In this document: piece by piece, positions 17,409 to 26,431 of the stretch
Layout of the letters: every line of letters starts with the position of its first letter
Numbering within the stretch: position 1 is the stretch's first letter
DNA from: Lachnospiraceae bacterium
GTDB lineage: Bacteria; Bacillota; Clostridia; Lachnospirales; Lachnospiraceae
DNA: 64,000 nt
NCBI GenBank assembly: GCA_022796475.1
Contig: JAAWIS010000004.1
Span: forward strand, 21,253-85,252
Direction of reading: 5' to 3'
Notes under the pieces: model-generated
The model's input: the letters and a program-made list of their open reading frames with translations, nothing else
Databases searched by the model: none
What the model was told of the DNA's origin: nothing
Position numbers and translations under genes: made by a program

Positions 17409-19244
17409 TCAGTAGATTCCGGGCCCTGCCGGAATGGTGGTAATTGTTCCATCTCCCTGGGCCGGATTCCCGCCTGACAAATCCGGCCCCGCCGGGCTCG
17501 GTATGGAAGGCGCTGGCGGACTTTGAGAAGACGGTTCCTGGGGAGCGATAATGGTGGCTGTTGTTCCCGGATTGATCGGCACTGCCGGGCTATCCGGTCT
17601 GTTTCCCTGAGAATTCTGGTTATCCTCAGATGACGGCGTTTTCGAATTCCCTGGATTTTCTGGTTCTGACGGAAGAGTTTCTTCTGGCCGGAGGACTTCA
17701 GAAGGCCCTCTCCCCCCTCCATCCTGATTAAGAGCAGGCGCAGTTTCATGGGGCCTGGACGGTCCGGAAGCTGTAGTTTCATCAGCCGCCTGGCTGGTTT
17801 TTGGTTCTGCCAAAGAGGGTGATTTCGTTCCGCTTAAGGTTTCTCCCGGTGGCAAAATAACAGAGGAGGGACGTGACTCCCTTTCTTCTTCTTCCCTGGT
17901 TCGGGATTCCTGCTGATTATCTGTTTCGTCTTCCGTTCCAGTTTCTTCCTTCTCTTTTGTTTCTTTTTCTGTCCTTTCTTTTTCCTCTTCCTCCTCTTTC
18001 CGCGGAGATTTTGAAGTACCTGGCATGACTCCATTGGATGTGGAAACGTGTCCTACAGACACGCCTTGTTTATACATGCCGCTTTCACTGGAAATTTTTG
18101 CACTGATTTTTTTAACTGTGTCACTTGGAATATAGTTTTCTTCTCCGTACAAGAACTGGTGAAGTTCCATAACATTGCTTTCCAATGTCTGTGGAATCAC
18201 GCAGGCTCCTTTTCTTCCTAAATTTGCATCTCCTCTGGCAAAGGGAAAGCCTCCGGTTTCACCGATATAATAATTTCCTACATTTCCCAAAAGGCTGATA
18301 ATATCCTGCATATCCACACTGGTTGCCACCTGTGGAAACAGTACCAGCGTTAACTGGTTCAGCGTGGCAAGATCTGCCTGCTTCGCTTTTTCAAATGCTG
18401 CCTGGATTACCTTTCGCTGACGTTCCGTTCTGGCAAAGTCGGTATCCATCAGCCTAAGCCGCCCATAGGCCACTGCCTGTACTCCATCCAGATGATTCAT
18501 GCCAGCTTTCTTTAAATGCTGGGAATATACGCCGGTAGCTTCTACTGTTTCCGTAATAAAGGAATTAATGTAAGCAAATTCAGCCCTGCTGATTTCCATA
18601 TCAATACCGCCAAGAAGATTGATCCCGTCGGCTACTGCCTTCCAGCTAAAGGTTACAAAATCGCTGATATTCAAGTCCAGATTTTTATTCAGCATTTTGG
18701 CTGCATTGCTGGGGCCTCCGTCAAAATAAGCCCGGTTAATTTTATTGTAGCTGCCATTGTCATCAATATTCAGATAAGAATCCCTAAATACGCTGACCAG
18801 ACGGATTTCTCCGGTATCATGGTTAATATCGCAGATCATATTTACATCTGCATTGGTATCTTTCCCCACATTGGAACCGCGGCTGTCCACTCCAAAAATA
18901 TAGATCCCCCAATGTCCCTTCTGCTTCTGGTACTGTGGAAGATCCACAGAAAAGTTAGGATTTTCCACTTCTTCCGGCACCCAGTCATCCATCCGCTGAA
19001 TCATGCTCCATCTCCTGGCAAAAAAGCCGTAACCGCATATAAACAGCAGTGCAAAACATTCAGCAATTACCATTGTAATGATTCTTCGGCGTCTTTTGGA
19101 TTTTTTACTGTTCTTCCTTCCTGTCCCAACTCCTTCGTATGGCATCGGTATCCGGCTGTTTTCTTCCTGCCGGATACCGCCGCCCTGACGGCGGCTTCTT
19201 CTGATGCCGGATTTCACCGGTTCCTTCTCGAAATCATAATCCAT
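17409..19244 (-). CDS. LytR-CpsA-Psr (LCP) family wall-polymer ligase
   Basis: A 611-residue protein with a basic cytoplasmic leader, one membrane helix (about 58-75), an LCP catalytic domain (about 110-340) and a long low-complexity tail (about 400-611) rich in Glu, Lys, Thr, Pro and Ser. The LCP core shows YIFGVDSRGSNVGKDTNADV, SVFRDSYLNI, NKINRAYFDGG and RLRLMDTDFARTERQRKV, with the arginines and aspartates that bind the polyprenyl phosphate. LCP enzymes move teichoic acid or capsule chains from undecaprenyl carrier to peptidoglycan. It is the last gene of the glycan operon and starts 17 bases after the initiating transferase, so it likely anchors that glycan. Confidence 0.93.
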   Translation of the reverse strand: MDYDFEKEPVKSGIRRSRRQGGGIRQEENSRIPMPYEGVGTGRKNSKKSKRRRRIITMVIAECFALLFICGYGFFARRWSMIQRMDDWVPEEVENPNFSVDLPQYQKQKGHWGIYIFGVDSRGSNVGKDTNADVNMICDINHDTGEIRLVSVFRDSYLNIDDNGSYNKINRAYFDGGPSNAAKMLNKNLDLNISDFVTFSWKAVADGINLLGGIDMEISRAEFAYINSFITETVEATGVYSQHLKKAGMNHLDGVQAVAYGRLRLMDTDFARTERQRKVIQAAFEKAKQADLATLNQLTLVLFPQVATSVDMQDIISLLGNVGNYYIGETGGFPFARGDANLGRKGACVIPQTLESNVMELHQFLYGEENYIPSDTVKKISAKISSESGMYKQGVSVGHVSTSNGVMPGTSKSPRKEEEEEKERTEKETKEKEETGTEDETDNQQESRTREEEERESRPSSVILPPGETLSGTKSPSLAEPKTSQAADETTASGPSRPHETAPALNQDGGGRGPSEVLRPEETLPSEPENPGNSKTPSSEDNQNSQGNRPDSPAVPINPGTTATIIAPQEPSSQSPPAPSIPSPAGPDLSGGNPAQGDGTITTIPAGPGIY

Positions 19245-19260
19245 CGCATTTCCTCATCTG

Positions 19261-20679
19261 CTAATATGCATTTTTATTAATAAAGCCTTTAAATATGGTC
19301 AGAAATAAAATCTTAAAATCAAATCCAAGGCTCCAGTTTTCGATGTAATATAAATCATGTTCAATTCGTTTGGTAATGGAGGTATCCCCCCGGTAGCCGT
19401 TTACTTGTGCCCATCCGGTTAAGCCCGGCCGCACCTGATGTTTTACCATATAGCGTGGAATCTCTTCCTTGAATCGCTCCACAAAAAAGGGACGCTCCGG
19501 CCTTGGTCCTACCAGGCTCATATCCCCTTTCAAAATATTAAAAAACTGGGGCATCTCATCGATGCTGGTTCTTCGGATTATTTTTCCCACAGGTGTTACC
19601 CTGGGATCATTTGGAGTAGTCCACTTGGCTTTTTCCGATGAGGGCGCCTGAACCGCCATAGAACGAAATTTATACATTTTAAACGGCCGGTTATGAAGGC
19701 CCACCCGCTCCTGACTATAAATAACCGGGCCTTTTGAAGTCAGTTTAATCAAAAGAGCGGCGGATATCATAACCGGAGAAAAAATAAGAATCGCCACAGA
19801 AGCGCCTAAAATATCCATCATCCGTTTTACTGTGGCATTCAGCAAATCATTCAACGGCACATGACGGATATTGATGACAGGAAGTCCCTGCAGGTCTTCT
19901 GTATAAGGCCTGGTTGGAATAATATTATTATAATCCGGAATAAACTTTGTGTGGACGCCGCTTTTTTCGCATACAGCCACAATCCGTTCCAGATTTTCAT
20001 ACTCTTTCAGCCCTAATGTAACTGCAATTTCATCCAGTGTATTTTCCTCCAGAAAATGCTGAAGCTTGGAAATCTCACCTAAAACAGGAACCTGGCGATA
20101 CTGGAAGCCAAGAGGATGATGATCATCTAAAATTCCCTGGATACGATAACCCCATTCCGGATTCGCCTTTACACGGTCAATAAACCCTTCTGCAGCCCGG
20201 CTAAAACCAATCAGCAGAATATGCTTCTGATTGTACCCTTTTGAGCGCATAGAATGCAGGAAACGGTGGATTGCATAGCGTTCAGCCGATTCCAGGATCA
20301 CATTGATGGCAAAAAAGGCCATAACCATACGGCGGGAAAAATTGTAAAAATATGGGTTCTTCCCGCCTAAATACAGCACCAGGGTAAAAATCAAAAGTCC
20401 TATGGTATTGGCTTTGCATATATTAGCCAGTTCCACCCGCCTGCGCATTACCCGCTTAGGAGTGTAAAGCTGAAACATGCCATACAGCACCAGGTAAAGA
20501 GGGATAATAACCACCAGAGGAATCACATATACCTGAGGCGGCAGCACTCCTGTGCCAGCCACCAGGAAAATGCCGCTTTCAATAATAAGATACCAGGCCA
20601 ATACATAAGAACATGTGATAATACATGCATCCAGTACCACATGAGTCCGGTTTAATGATTTCTGATTATTCTTTATCAT
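19261..20679 (-). CDS. Initiating undecaprenyl-phosphate sugar-1-phosphate transferase (WcaJ-like)
   Basis: A 472-residue polyprenyl glycosylphosphotransferase. Four to five N-terminal membrane helices are followed by a CoA-binding-like Rossmann domain (about 140-260; HILLIGFSRAAEG), a further hydrophobic segment, and the C-terminal catalytic domain with MYKFRSM, RTSIDEMPQFFNILKGDMS, VGPRPE and GLTGWAQVNGYRGDTS. This is the enzyme that puts the first sugar phosphate on undecaprenyl phosphate. The RPE and GWAQVNGYRG forms are most like UDP-glucose-using WcaJ proteins, but the sugar is not certain. A second enzyme of the same class is at 35942-37360. An AAGGTG site precedes the start. Confidence 0.93.
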   Translation of the reverse strand: MIKNNQKSLNRTHVVLDACIITCSYVLAWYLIIESGIFLVAGTGVLPPQVYVIPLVVIIPLYLVLYGMFQLYTPKRVMRRRVELANICKANTIGLLIFTLVLYLGGKNPYFYNFSRRMVMAFFAINVILESAERYAIHRFLHSMRSKGYNQKHILLIGFSRAAEGFIDRVKANPEWGYRIQGILDDHHPLGFQYRQVPVLGEISKLQHFLEENTLDEIAVTLGLKEYENLERIVAVCEKSGVHTKFIPDYNNIIPTRPYTEDLQGLPVINIRHVPLNDLLNATVKRMMDILGASVAILIFSPVMISAALLIKLTSKGPVIYSQERVGLHNRPFKMYKFRSMAVQAPSSEKAKWTTPNDPRVTPVGKIIRRTSIDEMPQFFNILKGDMSLVGPRPERPFFVERFKEEIPRYMVKHQVRPGLTGWAQVNGYRGDTSITKRIEHDLYYIENWSLGFDFKILFLTIFKGFINKNAY

Positions 20680-20746
20680 AGTACATCACCTTAGTTTTTT
20701 ATCCACCCATTATACATGATTTTCCTCTAATCGGCCACAAAATTCG

Positions 20747-21757
20747 TCATTGTTTTTTCCGGACAGCTCCTTTTTCCAAAACTTTTTTCATCTGACGCCT
20801 GGAAAATTCATACACATACAGAAAAGTAGCTGCAAAAAGTTCCCATTCAATCACCAGGTAATGGTTTCGGTTTTCTCGTTTGTAAGGAACCTTCCGGCAG
20901 TTTTTTGCTGTCCGAATTCCCTCTTTTAATCCTTCCAGGTAATCCTTTCCAAATCCCAGCTTATTAAAAAATCCGTACTTTAATCCAATTCCTGCCAAAA
21001 TCCCTGGCAGGTTAAACATAAGCTGAGGCCAGGGCATGTTTTTATAATTCAGATAAACACTGTTTCTGGCTGCCAGTTTTACTTTAAAGGAATTATACTT
21101 AGAACCGCTGGTTCCGCTTCCCACATGGTACACCAGGGCAGTTGGACAGTAAATATTATCATAGCCAGCAATCCTGGCACGGTATCCCACGTCAATATCT
21201 TCCAGATATGCAAAATGCATCTCATCAAAATACCCGATTTGACAAAACACTTCCCGGCGGTAAATCGCTGCACCGGCACAGGCAGCAAACACCCGGCAGG
21301 GCCTGCCATAGCCGGATGAGCTTCTTCCTACGCCTCTCTGATAGGCCCAGCCCAAAAGACAGTACATATCTCCGGCGTCATCCATCAGATCCGGATGATA
21401 CATCTGAACCATCTTGCTGCTGACGGAAAAAATCCTGGGGGATTGCTCCACAGCACGAATCATCTCCCTGATATAGTGTTTGTCTGCCTTGGTATCATTA
21501 TTCAGCAAAATCACATAAGGTGTAGTGCTATTTTGAATCCCCAGATTAACTGCACCGGAAAACCCTTTGTTTTCCGTGAGAAAGACAGACGGGATTTGAT
21601 GCTCTTTTAACCATTCTGCGCTTCCGTCTTCTGAACCGTTATCTATCACAAGAATGTCAAAGTCCTTGCAGCTTTGGTTCTTTAAGGCTTCCATACATTC
21701 TTCCATATACGTCAAACCATTATAGTTGGGAATAATAACCGTTACTTTCTTATCCAT
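20747..21757 (-). CDS. Glycosyltransferase family 2 (rhamnosyltransferase-like)
   Basis: A 336-residue inverting GT-A enzyme. It has VTVIIPNYNGLTYMEECMEAL at the N-terminus, VIDNGSEDGS, the metal-binding LLNNDTKAD region and a distal acceptor-side motif FAYLEDIDVGYRARIAGY. It ends in a basic, partly hydrophobic tail that may touch the membrane. It would add a sugar to the lipid-linked chain in the cytoplasm. Its AAGGAGG site overlaps the stop codon of the preceding gene, a sign of translational coupling. The donor is not determined. Confidence 0.88.
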   Translation of the reverse strand: MDKKVTVIIPNYNGLTYMEECMEALKNQSCKDFDILVIDNGSEDGSAEWLKEHQIPSVFLTENKGFSGAVNLGIQNSTTPYVILLNNDTKADKHYIREMIRAVEQSPRIFSVSSKMVQMYHPDLMDDAGDMYCLLGWAYQRGVGRSSSGYGRPCRVFAACAGAAIYRREVFCQIGYFDEMHFAYLEDIDVGYRARIAGYDNIYCPTALVYHVGSGTSGSKYNSFKVKLAARNSVYLNYKNMPWPQLMFNLPGILAGIGLKYGFFNKLGFGKDYLEGLKEGIRTAKNCRKVPYKRENRNHYLVIEWELFAATFLYVYEFSRRQMKKVLEKGAVRKKQ

Positions 21758-21763
21758 TTTGTT

Positions 21764-24034
21764 TTATTCCTCCTTAAGCTTCCTTCCGGTCTTTTTTTCA
21801 AAGATTTCCGAAACCCGCTGTTGAACTTCCGGCTCCATATACGGCAGATATACTTCCAAATTATAAGGCTCCCCTATTTTTTCTTTCAGTAAATCACGAA
21901 GGGCAAAATTAGACTTGCGCAGCGTCAGATTAGGATTATAGAAGGGATCCCCTTCAATTACAATCTCCGGCCAGTAGCCGATAAAACGGGCCACCTCCCG
22001 GTTAAACCGCTCTACTTTCTCCGGTGTATCTTCCAGCCCTCTGGATTTTGATTCATAGTGATACAAAAGGGCATAAGGGTTATATACCACTTTTTTATCC
22101 AGTGAGCGGATTTTTAAGCAGTAATCAATGTCATTAAAGGCCACTGCCAGCTCCTCACGGAATCCGCCCACCTGTTCAAACAGGCTTCGCTTGCTCATCA
22201 TGCAGGCAGCCGTTACTGCACTGTAATCCTGGGCGCACATTGCCCGGTGAAAATAGCTGTTCTCAGCCTGATGCAGGCCAATAAATGTATGCCCGGCAAT
22301 CCCTCCGAATCCGATTACAACTCCTGCATGCTGGATCGTATCATCCTGGTAAAGAAGCCTGGCTCCTACAGCTCCCACATCCTGGCGCATACAATATCCC
22401 AAAAGTTCCCGGATTGTATCTGGTTCAATCAATTCCACATCATTATTTAAAAACAGCAGATATTCTCCCTTTGAAAAACGGACGCCAAAATTATTGATTG
22501 CAGAAAAGTTAAACCCCTTCTCCCAGGTTACTACTTTGACATTGGAACGCTTTTTCTGGAGGGCTTCATAATATCGAAAGGTTTCCGGATTTGTGCTGTT
22601 ATTCTCTACTACAATTACTTCCAGATTTCCATAAGTGCCCTTATCCAGAAGAGATGAAAGGCAAAGTTCCAGATCCTCTTTATGATCCTTATTGGGAATA
22701 ATCACAGATACGAAAGGTTCTTCCTCCAGCCGGAACCGGGTATGGTAAATCCCAAAATCTACGCCTTTTTCCACAGAATCTACCGGTATGCCCATACGTT
22801 TGTAATGGGCTTTAATGGCTCTGGCACCTGCCTCAAAAGCATACATTTTACTTTCTGGATTGCTGGCTGTGGAATTTAAATGACAGCGCCAGTGATACAG
22901 CACCTTGGGAATATGGAAAATCTTTTGTGCATGTTCCGTACACCGGAAAATGAAATCGTAGTCCTGTGCCCCGTCAAAATCCTGATCAAATCCTCCTGCC
23001 TTTACTGCCAGCTCCCGTTTGACTACAAACAAATGGCAGATATAGTTCACACTGGTTAATAAATCCGGGTTGAAATCCGGCTTAAAATGGGGATCAAATA
23101 AGGCTTGTCCGTCCATATCCAGTTTATCCTCATCTGAATAAAGCAGATCAACCAGGGGATCCTGGTTAATCGCCTTTGCACATTCAAATAAGGCATTTTC
23201 TGTCAGCGTATCATCATGATCCGCCAGCACAATAAAATCCCCTCTGGCCATATCCATGGCGGCATTGGTGTTTCCGGCGATTTTCTTATTTTCCCCTAAA
23301 ATTACGTATTTAAAACGGGAATCCTGCTGAACAAACCGCTTTAAGATCCGCTCCGTGCTTTCTCCTTTGGGGCTTCCGTCTGCGATGCAGACCTCCCAAT
23401 TTCCATAAGTTTGATTCCGGATGGATTCCAAAAGCTCTTTTAAATACCGTTCCGGTGTTTTATAGACAGGTATTAAGATAGAAAACTTCGGCTCATATTC
23501 AAAAACCCATTCCCGCTGCTTCTCCAGTTCCTCTGCTTTTGGCCTGGTTAATTCATACCACTCCCCATAGTCATAATCATTATCCAGTCCCTGAAGCTTA
23601 TGCTTTGATTTTAAAACCAAAGCCCTGAAGCCATTTTCTTTCCAGAAGTCCATCGCCACATGAACCGTTTCCATGTTCATTAAATCCTTTATCTTCTGAA
23701 CCCGCTTATAAGCCACACTGGAACGCTTTTCAATTAATTCCTCATTGTATTTAATACAGGCTTTCTTTCCCTCACAGCGGATAATCAGATAGTAATTTTT
23801 TCCTCTCTCATAGGGAAAGCGGATGTCAAAGCCAAAATCTTTATTGATCACTTGTTTAAAATAAATCTGGCTTACGTCATCCCGCCTGGTGGAAACACAC
23901 TGAAACGGTACTGGATGCCGCTTTTCGTCTTCAACAGAAAAAGCTGCCTCAGATTCCGGACGTTTGCCAAGAACCCAGCCATTTAAGGTAATGGAATTTT
24001 CCCGTATTCGAACTACATCGATTTTATACTTCAT
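21764..24034 (-). CDS. Two-domain glycosyltransferase family 2 protein
   Basis: A 756-residue protein with an N-terminal beta-rich domain (about 1-100, starting MKYKIDVVRIRENSITLNGW), then two GT2 modules in series. Module one (about 175-410) has FSILIPVYKTPERYL and LADHDDTLTENAL. Module two (about 440-690) has FVSVIIPNKDHKEDL, VVENNSTNPET and LLFLNNDVELIEP. Tandem GT2 proteins of this layout occur in rhamnan, O-antigen and wall-polymer loci and often add alternating sugars or extend a repeat. It is flanked closely by other GT2 genes in one operon. Confidence 0.9.
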   Translation of the reverse strand: MKYKIDVVRIRENSITLNGWVLGKRPESEAAFSVEDEKRHPVPFQCVSTRRDDVSQIYFKQVINKDFGFDIRFPYERGKNYYLIIRCEGKKACIKYNEELIEKRSSVAYKRVQKIKDLMNMETVHVAMDFWKENGFRALVLKSKHKLQGLDNDYDYGEWYELTRPKAEELEKQREWVFEYEPKFSILIPVYKTPERYLKELLESIRNQTYGNWEVCIADGSPKGESTERILKRFVQQDSRFKYVILGENKKIAGNTNAAMDMARGDFIVLADHDDTLTENALFECAKAINQDPLVDLLYSDEDKLDMDGQALFDPHFKPDFNPDLLTSVNYICHLFVVKRELAVKAGGFDQDFDGAQDYDFIFRCTEHAQKIFHIPKVLYHWRCHLNSTASNPESKMYAFEAGARAIKAHYKRMGIPVDSVEKGVDFGIYHTRFRLEEEPFVSVIIPNKDHKEDLELCLSSLLDKGTYGNLEVIVVENNSTNPETFRYYEALQKKRSNVKVVTWEKGFNFSAINNFGVRFSKGEYLLFLNNDVELIEPDTIRELLGYCMRQDVGAVGARLLYQDDTIQHAGVVIGFGGIAGHTFIGLHQAENSYFHRAMCAQDYSAVTAACMMSKRSLFEQVGGFREELAVAFNDIDYCLKIRSLDKKVVYNPYALLYHYESKSRGLEDTPEKVERFNREVARFIGYWPEIVIEGDPFYNPNLTLRKSNFALRDLLKEKIGEPYNLEVYLPYMEPEVQQRVSEIFEKKTGRKLKEE

Positions 24035-24054
24035 ATGAAACCTCTATCCTCCTG

Positions 24055-25344
24055 TCAGCCTGCCGCGTTCTGGCCATTGGGCTTCCCTGTTTTCTGCCCT
24101 TCTGTTTTTGGGCTCTCCGGCTTCCCATTTTCCGGTTTTTTCCGTCTTCGCCTTGGTTTTGTATAGCTGCCTTTTTCCTTCATGGCCTCTGTACCCTTTT
24201 GCAAAACCTCTTTTTGCTGAATTTCTATTTGCCGGGCTGCTTTTTCTTGTAATTCATTTTGTTTCGTTCCTTTTTGCCCTGCTGTTTCTGCCCCTTCGTT
24301 TTGGCCTTCTGCTTTTCGTTTATTCTGCCCGGATTCCCCCTTTTCCAACTTTCGGTCAGACGGGTCTTGTTTTCCCTGATTCTTCTTCCTTCTGGAATGA
24401 GAATTGCCGAAATTCAGCCGTTCCTCTTCCACAACTAAGGGGCGTTTCATAATCCTTTGATTCATGCTCAGGATATATTCCCCAACCATGCCGATAAAAA
24501 AAATCTGTACAGAGCCTAAAAAACACATGCCGATCAGCAGCGGCGCCATACCGGCTGCAAAGCGGTCCCAGTACAGCAGCTTCATAACCAGATAAATCAG
24601 CGCTACCAAAATACTGACTGCCGAACAGATACTTCCGAAAACCGTTGCAAGGCGCAATCCTGCCTTTGTATAAGATGTGATGCTCAGCATAGCTGCATCG
24701 TACAGCCGGTAAAAATTATTGCTGGTTTTTCCAGCTCTCCGGCGCGGCTGCTCATAGGGAATTTCTTTCCGTCTAAATCCCAGTTCTGCCACAATCCCCC
24801 GAAGAAACGGCGTCGGATCATTTAAATCCCTGAGAACCTGGATAAACTCTGCATCATACAGTCCAAATCCGGTAAACTGTTCAATCTGTTCCACATCGGA
24901 AAATTTCTTGATCATCTTGTAGTAACAGCCACGCAGCCAATACATCAATCTGTTTTCCCGGCTGGAGCTTTTAATGCCAATGACAATTTTATATCCGTAT
25001 TCCCACTCCAGTACATATTTAGGAATCATTTCCACCGGATCCTGAAAATCTGCCGCCATCAATACGGTGCAGTCCCCTGTGCTCTGGAGCATGGCATAAT
25101 ACGGCGAATTAAACTGCCCGAAATTCTTGGCGTTAAAAATCCCTTTGATATCCTTATCTTCCCCGCACAGACGGCGGATAATCGCCCTTGTTTGGTCAGA
25201 AGAATCATTGTCAATAAAAATAATTTCATACCGGTAATCCGGCAAATCTCGGCGGAATGTTTCTTTTATGGCAAGCGCTATGGCTTCCACATTTTCTTCT
25301 TCGTTATAGCATGGCACTACAACACTAACTGTTTTCATACTCAT
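24055..25344 (-). CDS. GtrB/DPM1-like polyprenyl-phosphate glycosyltransferase
   Basis: A 429-residue GT2 enzyme of the dolichol-phosphate-mannose synthase type: SVVVPCYNEEENVEAI, DNDSSDQTRAII and the acidic MAADFQDP, then two membrane helices (about 235-300). Such enzymes make an undecaprenyl-phosphate sugar used outside the membrane by a GT-C enzyme to decorate a glycan. No GT-C or small flippase partner is next to it. The last 100 residues are a highly charged Lys/Glu/Gln/Gly tail, likely disordered and unusual for the family. Confidence 0.87.
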   Translation of the reverse strand: MSMKTVSVVVPCYNEEENVEAIALAIKETFRRDLPDYRYEIIFIDNDSSDQTRAIIRRLCGEDKDIKGIFNAKNFGQFNSPYYAMLQSTGDCTVLMAADFQDPVEMIPKYVLEWEYGYKIVIGIKSSSRENRLMYWLRGCYYKMIKKFSDVEQIEQFTGFGLYDAEFIQVLRDLNDPTPFLRGIVAELGFRRKEIPYEQPRRRAGKTSNNFYRLYDAAMLSITSYTKAGLRLATVFGSICSAVSILVALIYLVMKLLYWDRFAAGMAPLLIGMCFLGSVQIFFIGMVGEYILSMNQRIMKRPLVVEEERLNFGNSHSRRKKNQGKQDPSDRKLEKGESGQNKRKAEGQNEGAETAGQKGTKQNELQEKAARQIEIQQKEVLQKGTEAMKEKGSYTKPRRRRKKPENGKPESPKTEGQKTGKPNGQNAAG

Positions 25345-25345
25345 T

Positions 25346-26413
25346 TCACTCCCAATTTACTTGAACCATCACTTTTATCAGGCTTTGCGGCTTCTCCTTC
25401 ATTAAATACAGTGCTTCTTCAATTTTGTCAAGTCCCTCCAACCGGTGTGTAATTAATTTTTCCGGATGGATTCGGCCATATTTTACCATTTCCATCATAC
25501 GCTGGATACGGATGCGGCCGCCTTTTGCCAGTTCGGTGCGGATGGTTTTCCCTGCCATGCCGCGGCCCCCTGAAAATTTAGGGAAGGGAAGATTTCCGGT
25601 TCCGCCAAAATAATTAACATTAGAAACCGTACCAATCCCATAACGAACCATATCCACAGCCTGGGAAAATGCTTCATCCTGGCCGCCGCAGATAATGACA
25701 CTGTCTGCCCCCTGGCCCCCTGTCATAGCTTTGATCCGCTCCACAAGATCCCCGTCCTTGTAGTTTACAATATCAGTAGCGCCAAATTCCTCTGCCAGCT
25801 TTACACAGACCGGCCGGCTTCCCACTGCAATAATCCTGGCCGCCCCAAGATGCTTTGCCCCTTCCACAGCCATCAGACCGATTGGCCCGATTCCCATTAC
25901 CACTACTGTATCCCCAAACGAAATTTCTGCACATTCTGCCCCCGTAAATCCGGTTGTTACCACGTCTACACACATAAGCGCCTGTTCCAGGGTTACTCCT
26001 TTAGGAATTTTTGCCAGGGTAGTGTCTGCATCTAAAATTCCGAACCGTTCTGCAAATACTCCTGGCTGGCTCCGTCCCAACTGATGGCCTGAAAAAGGCT
26101 GGCTGGCATGTCCAAAATTGTGTTCCTGAATCCCCAAATCTCTCCAATTCGGAGTGATCGCCGGAACTGCTACGATCTCCCCTGGCGTAAAATCCCGTAC
26201 ATAAGAGCCTGCTTCCACTACCTGAGCCACACATTCATGACCTAATACCAGGTTCGGTGCCTTTTTTGAGCCTCCGCCAAATACGGTGTGAACGTCGGAC
26301 GAGCACGGTGCAATTGCCACAGGACGCAAAATCGCCCCATAAGGATTTAAAACCGGTTCCGGTGCATCATACCAGCCAACCCTGCCTGGTTCTATTAAAA
26401 CGAATGCTTTCAT
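25346..26413 (-). CDS. NADP-type zinc alcohol dehydrogenase (secondary ADH family)
   Basis: A 355-residue medium-chain dehydrogenase that lines up along its length with the clostridial and Thermoanaerobacter secondary alcohol dehydrogenases. The catalytic zinc ligands fall at the same numbers as in that family: C37 (APCSSD), H59 and E60 (LGHE) and D150. The structural zinc cysteine cluster is absent. The coenzyme site GIGPIG and the phosphate-binding G198-S199-R200 with Y218 predict NADP(H). It lies between a methyltransferase and a GT2 gene with a two-base gap, so it is probably a ketoreductase acting in sugar modification, not general alcohol metabolism; that role is inferred from context. 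Confidence 0.9.
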   Translation of the reverse strand: MKAFVLIEPGRVGWYDAPEPVLNPYGAILRPVAIAPCSSDVHTVFGGGSKKAPNLVLGHECVAQVVEAGSYVRDFTPGEIVAVPAITPNWRDLGIQEHNFGHASQPFSGHQLGRSQPGVFAERFGILDADTTLAKIPKGVTLEQALMCVDVVTTGFTGAECAEISFGDTVVVMGIGPIGLMAVEGAKHLGAARIIAVGSRPVCVKLAEEFGATDIVNYKDGDLVERIKAMTGGQGADSVIICGGQDEAFSQAVDMVRYGIGTVSNVNYFGGTGNLPFPKFSGGRGMAGKTIRTELAKGGRIRIQRMMEMVKYGRIHPEKLITHRLEGLDKIEEALYLMKEKPQSLIKVMVQVNWE

Positions 26414-26431
26414 AAAAATCGGTTCCTTTCC

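Noticed and set aside
18516..19280. 254-codon plus-strand frame
   Set aside because: It is wholly antisense to the LCP gene, has no family features and is a shadow of that gene's codon bias.
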